Assembly (NCBI GenBank): GCA_024196135.1 | Contig: JAMQCK010000045.1 | Span: 1 to 64,000 of the forward strand | Length of the DNA: 64,000 nt | DNA from: Pleurotus ostreatus/Saccharomyces cerevisiae fusant | Lineage: Eukaryota > Opisthokonta | Direction of reading: 5' to 3' | Shown here: positions 1-9,900 of the stretch, one piece after another | Layout: each line of letters starts with the position of its first letter | Position numbering within the stretch: the first letter of the stretch is position 1 | Position numbers and translations under genes: made by a program | The notes under the pieces: model-generated | Database searches by the model: none | Told to the model about the DNA's origin: nothing | Seen by the model: the letters and a program-made list of their open reading frames with translations, nothing else

Positions 1-690
1 TGCCCTCGCATAGCATCGCCGACCTGCCGCCCCGTCCTAGCATCCCAGATTCGAAGTGTATTGTCGTGCAGGCCGGCTACAATCTTCGTGCCGTCAGGCG
101 AGTAAGCAACGGAGTAGACCTTGTCCCCAGCTTGGATCACGAGAGTTTCGCCCGGTGGCCACTGTTTCTCCTGCTCGTACCCCGAGATCTCAATTGGGCC
201 GGTGATGCAATGACGGTAAAGTCGGGAGACATGCGAATTGACTGGGGCGAAGAGCAGGCCGGTGATGTAGACCTGCGGTGGCGATCTCGAGATGGCCTCA
301 CGGTATCGCTTTGCGAACAAGATGAAGTCCGATACGAGGGGCGCTGAGTCGATGTTGTCGTGCTTCTGGCGAGAGCACATCAGTTATCTGGCTGGGAAGA
401 TTGCGTAGGAATTTTTTACCTTCACCCATTCGAGCATATCTTGGAGAACATCGCACGGCTCGTACCCCAGCCAGCCGCACGCTTCGACCCAAAAAAGAAA
501 GCTGATGTGTAAAAACCCCTTCAATGCGGACACGAGGTCTGGCGTTGTTGTCAGTAATGGGTGCGAGAGGACTGGTGAGTACATTACCATCCGCATCGCT
601 GGACCGACTGCGCGATAGGTGCGCCGAGACTTCTCGACAGGCATACCGAAGTGTGGTGATGGGATCGTACACTCTCCGTAGAAAGACGCA
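1..690 (-). CDS. WD40-repeat protein of the NACHT-WD (NWD) type, 5'-truncated and running off the left edge
   Basis: Three exons can be read on the minus strand: 690-588, 538-420 and 365-1. The introns between them (539-587 and 366-419) have GT/AG ends, and the frame continues through both. The first two exons resemble the helical linker that follows the NACHT ATPase in basidiomycete NWD proteins: an LRYAC segment, then FLFWVEACGWLG and a VLQDMLEWV helix. Exon three has a PPQVYITGLLF segment typical of the linker just before the propeller. It then enters a first WD40 blade with VYSVAYSPDGTKIVAG and LRIWDARTG, and continues out of the window. The family acts as STAND/NLR-like signalling ATPases with a WD40 sensor. 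No P-loop or NACHT sequence was found in the 1.2 kb upstream, and the first exon is preceded by in-frame stops. The gene may therefore be a 5'-truncated relic, or its 5' part may be too diverged to see. Confidence 0.72.
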
Positions 691-1912
691 CTAGTCTGGA
701 TAGATGATCCTCACAACCACAACACAACCGCACAATATGTGACTGGGCGTCCTTAGAGGGGAGTGACCGAGTTCGATATATTTTTATTGCTAGGGGATGT
801 TTCTACGACTTCAAACGTCGCTATTGGGCTTGTTCGCGGTCCGCGTAGAGCCTCAGACGAGCTAGGTCCTTGCGAGCAAAGTGCAGGCGAGCAGGAGAGC
901 GCTCTGGACTTCTCAAGTATTTCTCAGGTTTTCTTTAGATCTCAGAGGCGGTTAGGCACTTTGAGTTCAGGCGTTTTTATGATGATATGCACGCTGGTAG
1001 CGCGGTGGTTTTAATTGATGTGGTGTGGGATATACTATGGCTCTTCTGCGTGGGCGGAAAAGTCCCCGAATCGTATGTAGGTCGCGGTATATAACGGAGC
1101 GCGTCGTCTTCGGCAATCCAGGCCGGGCGGTAACACATAAACCCTATCTCTGAGTCAAAGTCCAACTATAACGCCTATCCACGCGTCTCCTGGTCCGAAT
1201 AATCGCGCAATAGCTGCGGTTCCTGGCGGTAGAACGGGTGACTGGTCGGGTATCCTCCTGCGCCGCGATGCCGGGCGCTATTCCACACTTGTTGATGTTT
1301 ACCAAGGCAGTGCCGGCCTGGTTTCCACCGGTCCCTGACGCGCGGAATGGCCTCAGAGGCCGCCGCTTCGCGGGGTACGCGTTCTGGACTGTTGATACGC
1401 GGGGAGCGAAGCCCTTCCCGAGACGGACGGTGCTTGGCAGCACCGGCGCTCGGTTCGAAGTTCGACTCGGCGATGTCCGAGCTCGTGATCTCGGGTCCGA
1501 AGTCACGTGTAGTCACGGTGATGGTTCAAGTTCCGCGGTAACGGTACTCTGCGTGCTTCCGCATGACGGCGAGCGGCAGGAAGGCTTGTCCGAGCCCCAA
1601 CAATATATCCAGAGTCTTGACGCAGTGGGGCAAGCGACTGAAGGCGTGAGTACGCTAAGAGCGCAGCTACTTGTAATAAGTAGGGCCAGCTAGAGGACTC
1701 GCAGGATGTCATCGACGACGCGCAGACTCGTGATCAGGCGCCGAAGAGCTCGCTGCTATCCCTAGTCAATCGTTGCGGGTGGGTAACACCGCACCTCTAG
1801 GTGAATTGAAGGTTAGGAAGCGTGGCTTTCCTGTTTCTCTGTGTCATAAAATACCCCCGACGCGCCCGTTGTACAGTCACGACGTCGGTGCAGTATATAC
1901 GGAGCCATCCAT
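691..1912. other. intergenic stretch, no gene recognised
   Basis: Only short overlapping ORFs on both strands, none with a recognisable motif or a credible splice chain. In particular no NACHT or P-loop coding was found that would complete the neighbouring WD40 gene. The right edge of this stretch is sequence not shared with the inverted copy at 37 kb. Confidence 0.6.
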
Positions 1913-3274
1913 ATGATCCAGACTATTGTGGCTATATCGCCTATTTGTGTATGTTTTTCCGCGTTTTTCAGCCGTAGGGCGTATCATCATAAGCGCGAGG
2001 GAAGCGATGTGGACGAGGCTTCCCTCCTTGGGATTCAGCGCCGCATATCAGCTCAGCTGCATCTGCATCGCTTGCTCGTGACGCCGGTCCACCGTCTTCC
2101 TTCTGAACTTCTCTCTGAAGTCTTCCTCCACTACCATGACGCCCTCGTCGACACTCGAGATGAGCTCGACATTCTCTTCAAGATCGAGTTCACGATCGTT
2201 TGCGTGTGCTCATCCTGGCGCGCGGCGGCGTATGGGACCCCTCAGCTGTGGACGCGTCTCACGAGCCCGCCGGCGAAGATGTTCCTGGAGTCATACGTGC
2301 ATCGCTTCCTTCCTTTGTCCGGGACTCTCCCTATTCACCTCAACTCGCGCTCTGCGGATGGGATGCTGCATCACTTCCTACTTCTCTTGCGGTCTCACGC
2401 GTTCCGATGGGAATCCGCCTGCTTCCGGGGTAGGACGAGCGATCTCAAGGACTTCGGACCTGTGGACGTTCCACTGTTGCAGCGACTTGACCTTGAGTTG
2501 ACGGAAGAAGGATATGCGGAAATGAAGGAGCCTCTCAGATTTCTGAAGACCGCCCCTCAACTCAAGCACATATCATTTCGTGCGCCGGCTATGTCTTCCT
2601 ACCTCTCGCTAAGGCCGGTGTCCGCACTCACATCTCTCCGTGTGCACATCACGATCTCCCGCACGCAGGTCATCATCCTGGCGTTGCAAGAGCTTGCTGA
2701 TACGTTGGAGGACCTAGAGTTCAGCGTCTTTAGCGATCTGTCTGTCAACCACGCGCCGTCCACATTGCCAGTCGAGTTACCCAAACTCGAGCGCATGCGC
2801 CTGCTCAATCGCTCGTGCGCTGCGCTTGACTTCATCACTCCCCCGAGGATTGAATGTCTCACTCTCGACGGGCCCAACAAGAAGGCGCCCGGCGCTTTAC
2901 TTCGCTGCCTCGTGCGCGAACCGCAAGTGACCGCTGGTCTCCGTCGCCTAGACCTGCGGGGACGCGACATGATTAGGAACCTTCAAAATCTAGAGGATCT
3001 CATAAGCTGCTTCGAGCGCTTGACTGGTCTTCGCGAGCTGGTCTTCGCCCATCCCCCTCCGCTTGCGATCCTGGAGGTCCTCCACGTGCGCGGGGATGTG
3101 CGGCCCCTACTTCCGAACCTGCGCGATGCGAACTTCAAGACGACGAGGGAGACGGTGGAGGCGTACATGAACTTCAGGAAGTCGAGGGCCGAGCAACGGA
3201 TGGTGCGTGGTGTCCATGTGGTCGCGCTGAACCACACCGCGGCGGATGATCCTCGTGAGTGTCTTCGTGTGTAG
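1913..3274 (+). CDS. F-box protein (LRR-like C-terminal part), 5'-truncated duplicate
   Basis: A 453-codon open frame. From about residue 26 it is a close paralog of the complete gene at 35,646-37,190. The F-box (PVHRLPSELLSEVF, about residues 57-97) is followed by an about 350-residue region that has the leucine-rich look of fungal F-box/LRR receptors. The first 25 residues come from unrelated flanking DNA. Homology with the complete copy starts abruptly near 1,988, at the sequence encoding HKREGSD, so about 85 N-terminal residues of the parent, including its helical leader, are missing. The ATG at 1,913 belongs to the new flank. The protein ends with ECLRV and a stop, where the paralog runs nine residues further. 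It is convergent with the coiled-coil gene downstream (275 bp gap). It is either a pseudogene kept open by chance or a re-promoted short isoform. F-box proteins recruit substrates to SCF ubiquitin ligases; the target is unknown. Confidence 0.7.
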   Translation: MIQTIVAISPICVCFSAFFSRRAYHHKREGSDVDEASLLGIQRRISAQLHLHRLLVTPVHRLPSELLSEVFLHYHDALVDTRDELDILFKIEFTIVCVCSSWRAAAYGTPQLWTRLTSPPAKMFLESYVHRFLPLSGTLPIHLNSRSADGMLHHFLLLLRSHAFRWESACFRGRTSDLKDFGPVDVPLLQRLDLELTEEGYAEMKEPLRFLKTAPQLKHISFRAPAMSSYLSLRPVSALTSLRVHITISRTQVIILALQELADTLEDLEFSVFSDLSVNHAPSTLPVELPKLERMRLLNRSCAALDFITPPRIECLTLDGPNKKAPGALLRCLVREPQVTAGLRRLDLRGRDMIRNLQNLEDLISCFERLTGLRELVFAHPPPLAILEVLHVRGDVRPLLPNLRDANFKTTRETVEAYMNFRKSRAEQRMVRGVHVVALNHTAADDPRECLRV

Positions 3275-3548
3275 TCAACGCATATGCTTACTTTATAAGC
3301 AGTTGAGACGTCGGAGTCGCGCGTTAGGGATTGGCTAGCGGGGATGTTTTGAGGTAGGGCGGCGTGAAAGAGAAGGTTGCGGGGAGAGATAAAAGGGTGC
3401 AATGGAGGTTCGGTTTGCAGATAGGATATGTATCAGACAGTTGAACTGAAAGACAGAGCGCGCTGAAATGCTTCTGCGAACGGGTTGAGCGGTAGCAAAT
3501 GCGGGACTGGCAGCTTGGTCAAGAAATGCTCGAAGCAATATACTACGC

Positions 3549-5330
3549 TTAGCGATGCCCGCGTCCCGTCGACACTGGACTCCCTCTACCTCGTGGTGTG
3601 CCCCTACTGGCACCTCCCCTGCTTCCGCCTCCCTCCTGCGGGCGTCCAAATAGGGCTCCGATATGCTGAGCGACGAAGGGAGGAGGGGCTGGGCCGGCGT
3701 AGCGATGGTATGGTGCCGGACGAGGACCGCCCCAATTGGGAGGTGCCATACTGGCAGGTCGAGGCAGCGGGCGCGTCGAGCCATGCCCCCATTGATGCGG
3801 CGGTCGTGGTCTGCAAGGAGTGCGTTAGAGCTGAGCACTAGGCTTTGACGAGAGGACTCACCCATTCGCCTGACTCTGCGGCTGGCTCCGTCTTTCCAGC
3901 GCCTCATTCTGCGTAGTCAGCGAAGCGAGCTGCCCCTTCAACGCCTTCACCTGCGTCTCGAGGGTCCGCACCTGTACCTCCGCGCCCTCCGCCCTCTGTG
4001 CTAGGTCACCTGCGCGCTGCTGCAGTTCTCCCATACGGCGCTCGTCGACCTTGATGCGCTGCTCCCGAGCGGTCGCTTCAATGGCGCGTGCCTCGGCGAT
4101 CTGAGCACGCTTCAGCGCATCCTGCAGACCCTTCTGGGCCAGATCAGCGCATCGCATGGCGTCCTGCAGCTGCTCGTGGGACTCGGCGTTGCGTCTCTCC
4201 GCCGCCAGCGCACGCTGTTCCACCTTCTCGAGCCGGGTATCGGCGACGACGAGACGATCTTCGAGCTTTCTAATGGCGGCCGCATAGCTCTTCGCCTGCG
4301 ATTCGGCATACTTCGCGCGTGCCTCAGCGGCGGCGAGCGCCGAGTCCTCTCCAGAAAGATGAGCAGGGTCACTTCCAGCGCGGTCGTCCGCAGCGCGAGG
4401 GCGAGTCGCGCTCGTCGAGAATGCTAAGCCCAAGAGTGTGTTGTCCTCGTCTGAGCGGTGCGCAGTTCTGTCTTCGAGCTCGCCCGCGAGAGCTTCGACC
4501 TCTCGGGTACGCTCCTCGGCCGCATGCGCGCGGGCCTCTGCCGCTCGTAGACGCTCTTCGACCTCCCTCAGGCGACTTCGCGCGCATGTAGCGTCCTTCT
4601 CGGCGTCTTCGGCGCGCGACTCTGCTTGTCGAAGACGAGCATCCGCTGAGCGCGCGCGTGCTTCGGCGTCCTTGACCTGCGCCGACGCGGCAGTGGCCCG
4701 ACCAGACGCCTCCCGAGCAACAGACACGGCCGTCGCAGCGCGCTTCTCCGCGCGCGATGCCCTCTCGTCCGCCTGCCGAGCCATCTCCAGCGCGGCCTCC
4801 GCCCGCTGCTCTGCCGACCATAGCTGCCCCTCGGCCCGCTCCGCACGCTTGTCAGCATCCTCCGCCCGCGCGCTCTCCGAGGCTGTGTATTTCTGCGCGA
4901 GCCTGGCGCGCGTCTCGGCGTCGCGCATCCACGTGGTCGCCTGAGCAGCCTGCTGCCGCGCAGTCGCCACGCTCTCGTCGGCCTCGAGGATCGAGGCTTG
5001 CGCGTCAAGTAGCGCACGGGCGAGGCGTCGCATGCTACATTCTGCGTCCGAGAGCTGCTGCTCGACGAGTTGAAGGCAGCTACGCGGGTTGGTTGGCCAA
5101 TCGGATGGGGTAGCGAACACGGGTGTAGGTGTCAGGGACTCATTGGTCGACTCGGATGAGATGGAGGAAGACGCTGGGGATGGCGCGCGTGCGGGGTCAA
5201 AAATCTCCTCCGTCCTGCCATCGGAGGGGGAGCCCGTGACGCAGTGGATACTGGCGCTGGAGAGTCAGTTCTAGGTGAACCTTTGCACAATTAGTTATAC
5301 GCACCTCAGGCGAGACGCAGGACAGGACAT
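3549..5330 (-). CDS. alanine-rich coiled-coil protein with RGG/proline tail, copy 1
   Basis: Three exons: 5330-5305 (only eight full codons, MSCPASRL), 5250-3862 and 3810-3549, giving 558 residues. After a Ser/Thr/Pro-rich leader come long AEARAxxAE-type heptads at about residues 65-270. A non-helical acidic linker follows, then a second coil to about 465. The last exon encodes a tail rich in Pro, Gly and Arg with RGG and RGR motifs, as in RNA-binding or phase-separating tails. The start is supported by the second copy at 33,612-35,396, which keeps the same tiny first exon, identical exon 2 length (1,389 nt) and the same splice phases. The large frame alone would suggest a 420-residue protein starting at 5,120; the conserved splice sites argue for the longer one. 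I do not recognise a named family. It could be a scaffold or RNA-granule protein, but this is inference. Confidence 0.78.
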
Positions 5331-7239
5331 GCCAACTCGAAATCAACAAAAATGCAAAGGATTCGGGATACAGGGATGGGAAAGGAGAGAGTATGTGCAC
5401 AATACGGCCGGCCGCAGGACTAGGAACAGGGACGGTGCTGAGGAGTACTCCCTAGAGCGTGATGAGCGTGAGGGTGATCGAGTGCAACGTGCTGAACATG
5501 AGCTTCTTTTGTCATAATGGGAACTCGACTTCGTTCTTACGCGCGTGAAGTGCTGGCTACCGGCTTGCTCTGTGTCATTCGTGGTTAGCAACACGACAGT
5601 GTCTGAGGTAGGATGTTTACCTTCCATCGGTGCAGTGAATACGATCATCATTGCGAGGAGGGTAAGGTCGCATTATATCATAGAGTGATAGGGGTTCCTG
5701 GTGAGTTCTTAAATTCTATGGTTCTAAGTGACCGACCGCAATGGGCGACATGGTGGTCACGAGCAAGGCTGCGAAGACGTACCATGGGAGGCACGTGGGT
5801 TCCACGTGCACGCCTCGCGAGCGCAGTGGAGGTCCTCCGTCCCCTCTTGCGATGTTCTCCGTACATGTTCCGCTCCTTCTCCGTCCCCGAATATAGCTAT
5901 ATCATCAATTGCAGAGGGGAGAGAAATGCTCCTCAATATCACTCACCCTGGCGAACACGCGGCGCGATTATCAAGGCTTTCGAGCCCAATCAAACCGCCA
6001 TCAGCGAACTTTCCGACGTCTCGTACGCCGCTTTCCATTCCAGGCCCCACAAAGGCAAGGTCGTGCTCGTCAATACGGCCTCGAGGCGCCCCTCGCGTTG
6101 GGCGGCTGCATAATTAGGCTTCACGTCGGTAAGGTTACCTGGTTTCCGCCTCTCATATGCGCCTCCATAGCATCACGCCTCGTGCTCGTATCCTATCGCA
6201 TATCTCGTCGACTGTGCATTCCATTGGGTCTCAATGTCGCCTTCCAGCCGGTTGCGCGTCTCTTCGGATCTTGGTTGCCGTACCTGTACAACGCTCATTA
6301 GCCTCGCGTACTTCACGTCGCACTCAAGCTCTCCGCCGTACGCATGCTGGTCGACAGGAGCCCCGCGTACCTGCTGCGTGGCGAAAGCATCACCCTAATG
6401 CTCCTGCGGCCTGACCAATTGCGGGATAATTGTACATTCGCGCTCAAGCCTCGAATCGAACCGACGGACACAAGGAAGGAGAACATGGCAGAGCGGACTC
6501 GTCGAGCTTGACAGCTGGAGCCCGTGCCTACGGCGTTCTTAAGCGCCACCAGATACAGAGGAGGGGCATAGCGAAGCCTTACCGAGCGTAGCGGTTCCTG
6601 CTTTGCAAACGAGTTCCACAGATACTTGTGAGGCGTTTGAAAGGCGGAGTCATCGTCGACTGACGTTGCTTGTAGGAGGAAGACCGGCGGCTGAGATAGG
6701 AGACCTTCGAATAATTCCAAGCTCACGGCCTGATGCATCGCGCGTTGGAATGGGAACGCCGAAGCGCGAGGTTGTTGTAAGTAAGGGCAACATCTACAGG
6801 ACCAATTGCGATACATCGTCAAAGAGACAGAACATAGCCCAGACGCCGTACCTCTGCTATGAAGTCGGCATGAAATCGAGCGCGACCATGATAGTGGACG
6901 CGAGACTCGAGCTTGATGATATCGTCCTGGAAGGTGGGCGTAGGACCTCACGGTCACCTGGACCTACGGGTACGCATAAGCACACGAGAAGAGTATATCC
7001 CCAACCAAATCTTACGAAGCACGTCTCGTGAGGCCGTCTTCGAGACAGCGCGAGAGTGACAACATGAGCGCGACGGCGCCCGCGCCAACCGAAGACCTCT
7101 CGAATCGGGAAGTCTGAAAGAACGCGACCACCCGCACGCGCTCCGCACGGAGAGGGCGTTGAGCGTCCTCGCCAACGCGCCACAGGCTTAACTCCCCATT
7201 GAGCCACGGTTTTCCTTCGCCGACGTGCTACGGTCTCCT
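5331..7239. other. non-coding stretch: end of IR1a plus about 800 bp unique to the left arm
   Basis: Positions 5,331 to about 6,420 belong to the inverted duplication and contain one copy of a dispersed repeat. From about 6,420 to 7,240 the sequence has no partner in the right arm. Short open frames exist, but none has splice or motif support. Confidence 0.55.
5950..6260 (+). repeat. dispersed repeat R1, copy 1
   Basis: A block of about 300 bp present three times in the window: here, at about 32,545-32,800 in reverse orientation as part of IR1, and at about 40,140-40,425 outside both inverted duplications. Copies 1 and 2 keep an open frame containing FEPNQTAISELSDVSYAAF; copy 3 does not. It could be the remnant of a mobile element or of a duplicated gene end. 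No terminal repeats or transposase were seen. Confidence 0.6.
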
Positions 7240-7359
7240 TCAACAATGCACCGCGGACTCCTTCGCCAGTACGTGACCACCGCCTTCGCTGATACGTCCC
7301 GAGCGTCCTCCCCGATACCCTCCGGCCTCCTTTACCCAAGGAGTCGCCTGCGAGCGGCC

Positions 7360-8965
7360 TGCTGATTGAGAAGCTGTGATGCGAGCCGCATGTTGCGGGA
7401 ACACTGATCTTGCGAGTCGCATGGGGCGGGCGCCCACAAAGACATGGGCGTGAGAGCGTATCGAGCGCCGCGCGATAGAGTTTGCTGCGAGCGACGGCCG
7501 GTGGATAGAACTGAGGGCGGAAACGGGCGATCTTGTCGAAGGTCAGCAAAGGAAAGGAAGGGAGGAGGTTGGCGTAGCTCACCAATTCGGAAGCGCGATG
7601 AACATGAGCTCGGCGAGATTAGAGACGGTGAGCTTCTCGGCACGACCTACAAGCAAGCGATGAGCGAAAGGAAAGTTTGATGCCGATACCCACGCTTGAT
7701 AGAGTTCACCCAGAATACAAGGCAAACGATCTGAGGGTGCTTCTACAGCGAATCGGATAGCATATCGCTGACGTTGTTCTGATTGCTCACCTTGCGCCGC
7801 TTCACGACTTCTGCCGGCGGCTGATTGCCCGGGACCTACAAAGCGCGTCCAAGCTGAAGCGTCCATAATAGGACCCACCATAGGGTGTGAGCCCAATGCG
7901 TCCCGCCCGCAAAGGCGCGAGAAGCAGAAGAGGGACGCGTTACAGCTGATATTGTCGTGAGAGGTTCGCCGTCAGTTGGAACCCCGAAATAAGAGTCTAT
8001 GTTGAGAAGAGGGTGCACGCGTCAGCGATTTGCCCATCTAATAAGGCAACCTGAAAGCCCACCTTGACGCTGCGTCATGCACCGGTCCGCCTTCTCACGC
8101 AGAATAATAGGTCCTGGGAGGGGATCAGTGATGCGAACCGCATGTCGACCGAAGCAGGACCTTGCGAGCCGCATGTTAGTAGAAGCTCGATCTTGCGAGC
8201 CTCATGGTGCGCCCACAAAGGAATGGGCGTGAGAGCGTGTTGAGCGGACCCTGGAAAATAGGGAGAGGGCGTATGTGGTCATTATCCGCGGAGAGGAACA
8301 TGGGACCATAACAACAAGAGATCGCTCAGTAAAGCGCGAGTACGATAGGAGAGCCCGACTAGAAAACCGGCGGACAGTCTACAAGAACGAAGTCAGCTGA
8401 AGGTCGCAAAGTCAACGCTAAGTATCAGTACCCACCATCGACATCGTCGTCGCGCTCCCGCAATACAAGACGAAGCTTTTCTGGTGCGCTACATTCAGCG
8501 AGTCGGATAACGCCCCGCCAGAGAAAGAGTGCATGCTCACCAGTTCATTCTTGTGGCTTCTGCCGCCGGCCGGTAGCTGAACTTCGATCACCAGCGTGGA
8601 CCTACAGAGCGCGCCCATTTTCATTCAAATATGGTGAAACCCGCGTATGGAGGTCAATCGAACACCAGCGCTCGCCGAAGCCGCGAAAAGCAAAAGGATA
8701 CATCAGAGCTTTATTGCCGTGAGAGCCGCAATCGTCGCAGAGAAGTCGAGTACATGGGCATGGGCGTACGATGTGGGTGATTGGCAAGAAGCAGGAGGAC
8801 GCGTCAGCAAGATACGCTCGCAAAAGGAAACCCGAAAGCGAACCTTCGTACCTCGCGCCGTCTTGACCTTCGGACCGCCTTGACCTTTGTACCCCGGTTA
8901 ACCTTCTTGCCCAGAAAGGAAGGTCCTGGGAAGGATCAGTGATGCGATCCGCATGGCGAGCGGTA
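7360..8965. repeat. tandem repeat of about 780 bp carrying GCGANNCGCATG motifs, left copy
   Basis: Similar passages start near 7,371, 8,130 and 8,937. Each has TGATGCGA followed by CCGCATG, and the second and third are preceded by a shared AGGTCCTGGGA...GGATCAG string. The first two units continue into CCCACAAAG...ATGGGCGTGAGAGCG. The third unit is cut short. The motif is nearly self-complementary and occurs at least five times. Nothing indicates protein coding. The mirror copy lies at 25,060-26,610. Confidence 0.6.
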
Positions 8966-9429
8966 GGAGTTAGCTTGTAAGCTTTGCAAACAAGGGTCCT
9001 TAGGCATCGGATGCTTAGGCGCTTAAACGGTCTGTCGATGTTGAGGTGGTCCAGAGCTCTTGAAATGCTTCAAGATCGAGAACTACGAGCGAAAGAAAGA
9101 ATAACGAGCTCTATTCGACGCTTCAGTACACATCATCTGCTCGGCACGTCAGAAAAGGAACTCCATCCGCAGAATACGAAGCGCCTACCACATAATCTAG
9201 ACCACATCTTCGCTATCCCTCGACAATCCTGCCCAATCGCATCCTCCACCCGGCAAATATTCCGCGCGTCGCGATACCCTACCGCTCCATCTTCAACGAT
9301 ACACGCGGTCGAGGGCGCGCCGCATGCGCTAGAGAAAGTCACGAGTAGCGCGAATGATCAGGAGCGAATGCGATGGCGCTGTGAATGAATTCATCAGCAA
9401 AAGAGCGTAAGCGGTGGCGCGGCGACTAT

Positions 9430-9515
9430 CCGGATGTAGGCGAGATATTCCGCCGTGGGCGAGGTATCCGGTTGTGGGCGAGATATTCGGATATGGGCGA
9501 GATATTCGTCCGTGG
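9430..9515. repeat. minisatellite, GTGGGCGAGATATTCGG-like unit
   Basis: At least four imperfect copies of a 17-18 bp unit in a row, with a further diverged copy near 9,600. It lies inside IR1b. Confidence 0.6.
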
Positions 9516-9754
9516 GTGTACCAGAGCAAGTGGTGGCGTGACGACTCAGGAGCACGAGCGGCAGCGCAGCAAATCAGAAGCGTAAGTGGTGGCGCGGCAG
9601 TGGGCGATATATTCGGCTTATAGGGGACCGCACTCCTTGTGGGTAATGATACCCGGACGGAGGCGGCCGTCGACCGTCCTCCTTGCGGAAGTCCGCTTCG
9701 CGGTGATCTGCTTGTGATATGTGATCGTCCGATTGCCGCCGCGCAAAAGGAAAG

Positions 9755-9900
9755 ACGGATGCGCACGAGGGGAGACGGATACGCACGAGGGGAAGACGAA
9801 GACGCATACGCACGAGATGTGGCGAGTACTCATGAGGGGCGACAAACACGCACGGGATCTAACGAATCAGCAGGGGAAGCAGCCGATGCACATGAGGAAC
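9755..9900. repeat. minisatellite, ACGCACGAGGGGAGACGG-like unit
   Basis: Five or so imperfect copies of a unit of about 18-25 bp. The right arm carries a differently spaced version near 24,300-24,400. Confidence 0.55.

Larger units (their letters stand above)
1988..6420. repeat. IR1a, left arm of large inverted duplication
   Basis: This block matches 32,310-36,940 in reverse complement. The match covers the F-box gene from its truncated start, the whole coiled-coil/RGG gene including both introns, and about 1 kb of non-coding DNA beyond. The outer edge near 1,988 cuts inside the F-box coding sequence. The inner edge near 6,420 is where the right arm is interrupted by other DNA. Edges were read by eye and are good to roughly 20-50 bp. 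Confidence 0.88.

Noticed and set aside
1144..1693. Overlapping long frames suggesting a retroelement remnant
   Set aside because: No reverse transcriptase, protease, integrase or gag motif was found in any frame and no flanking long terminal repeats were seen.
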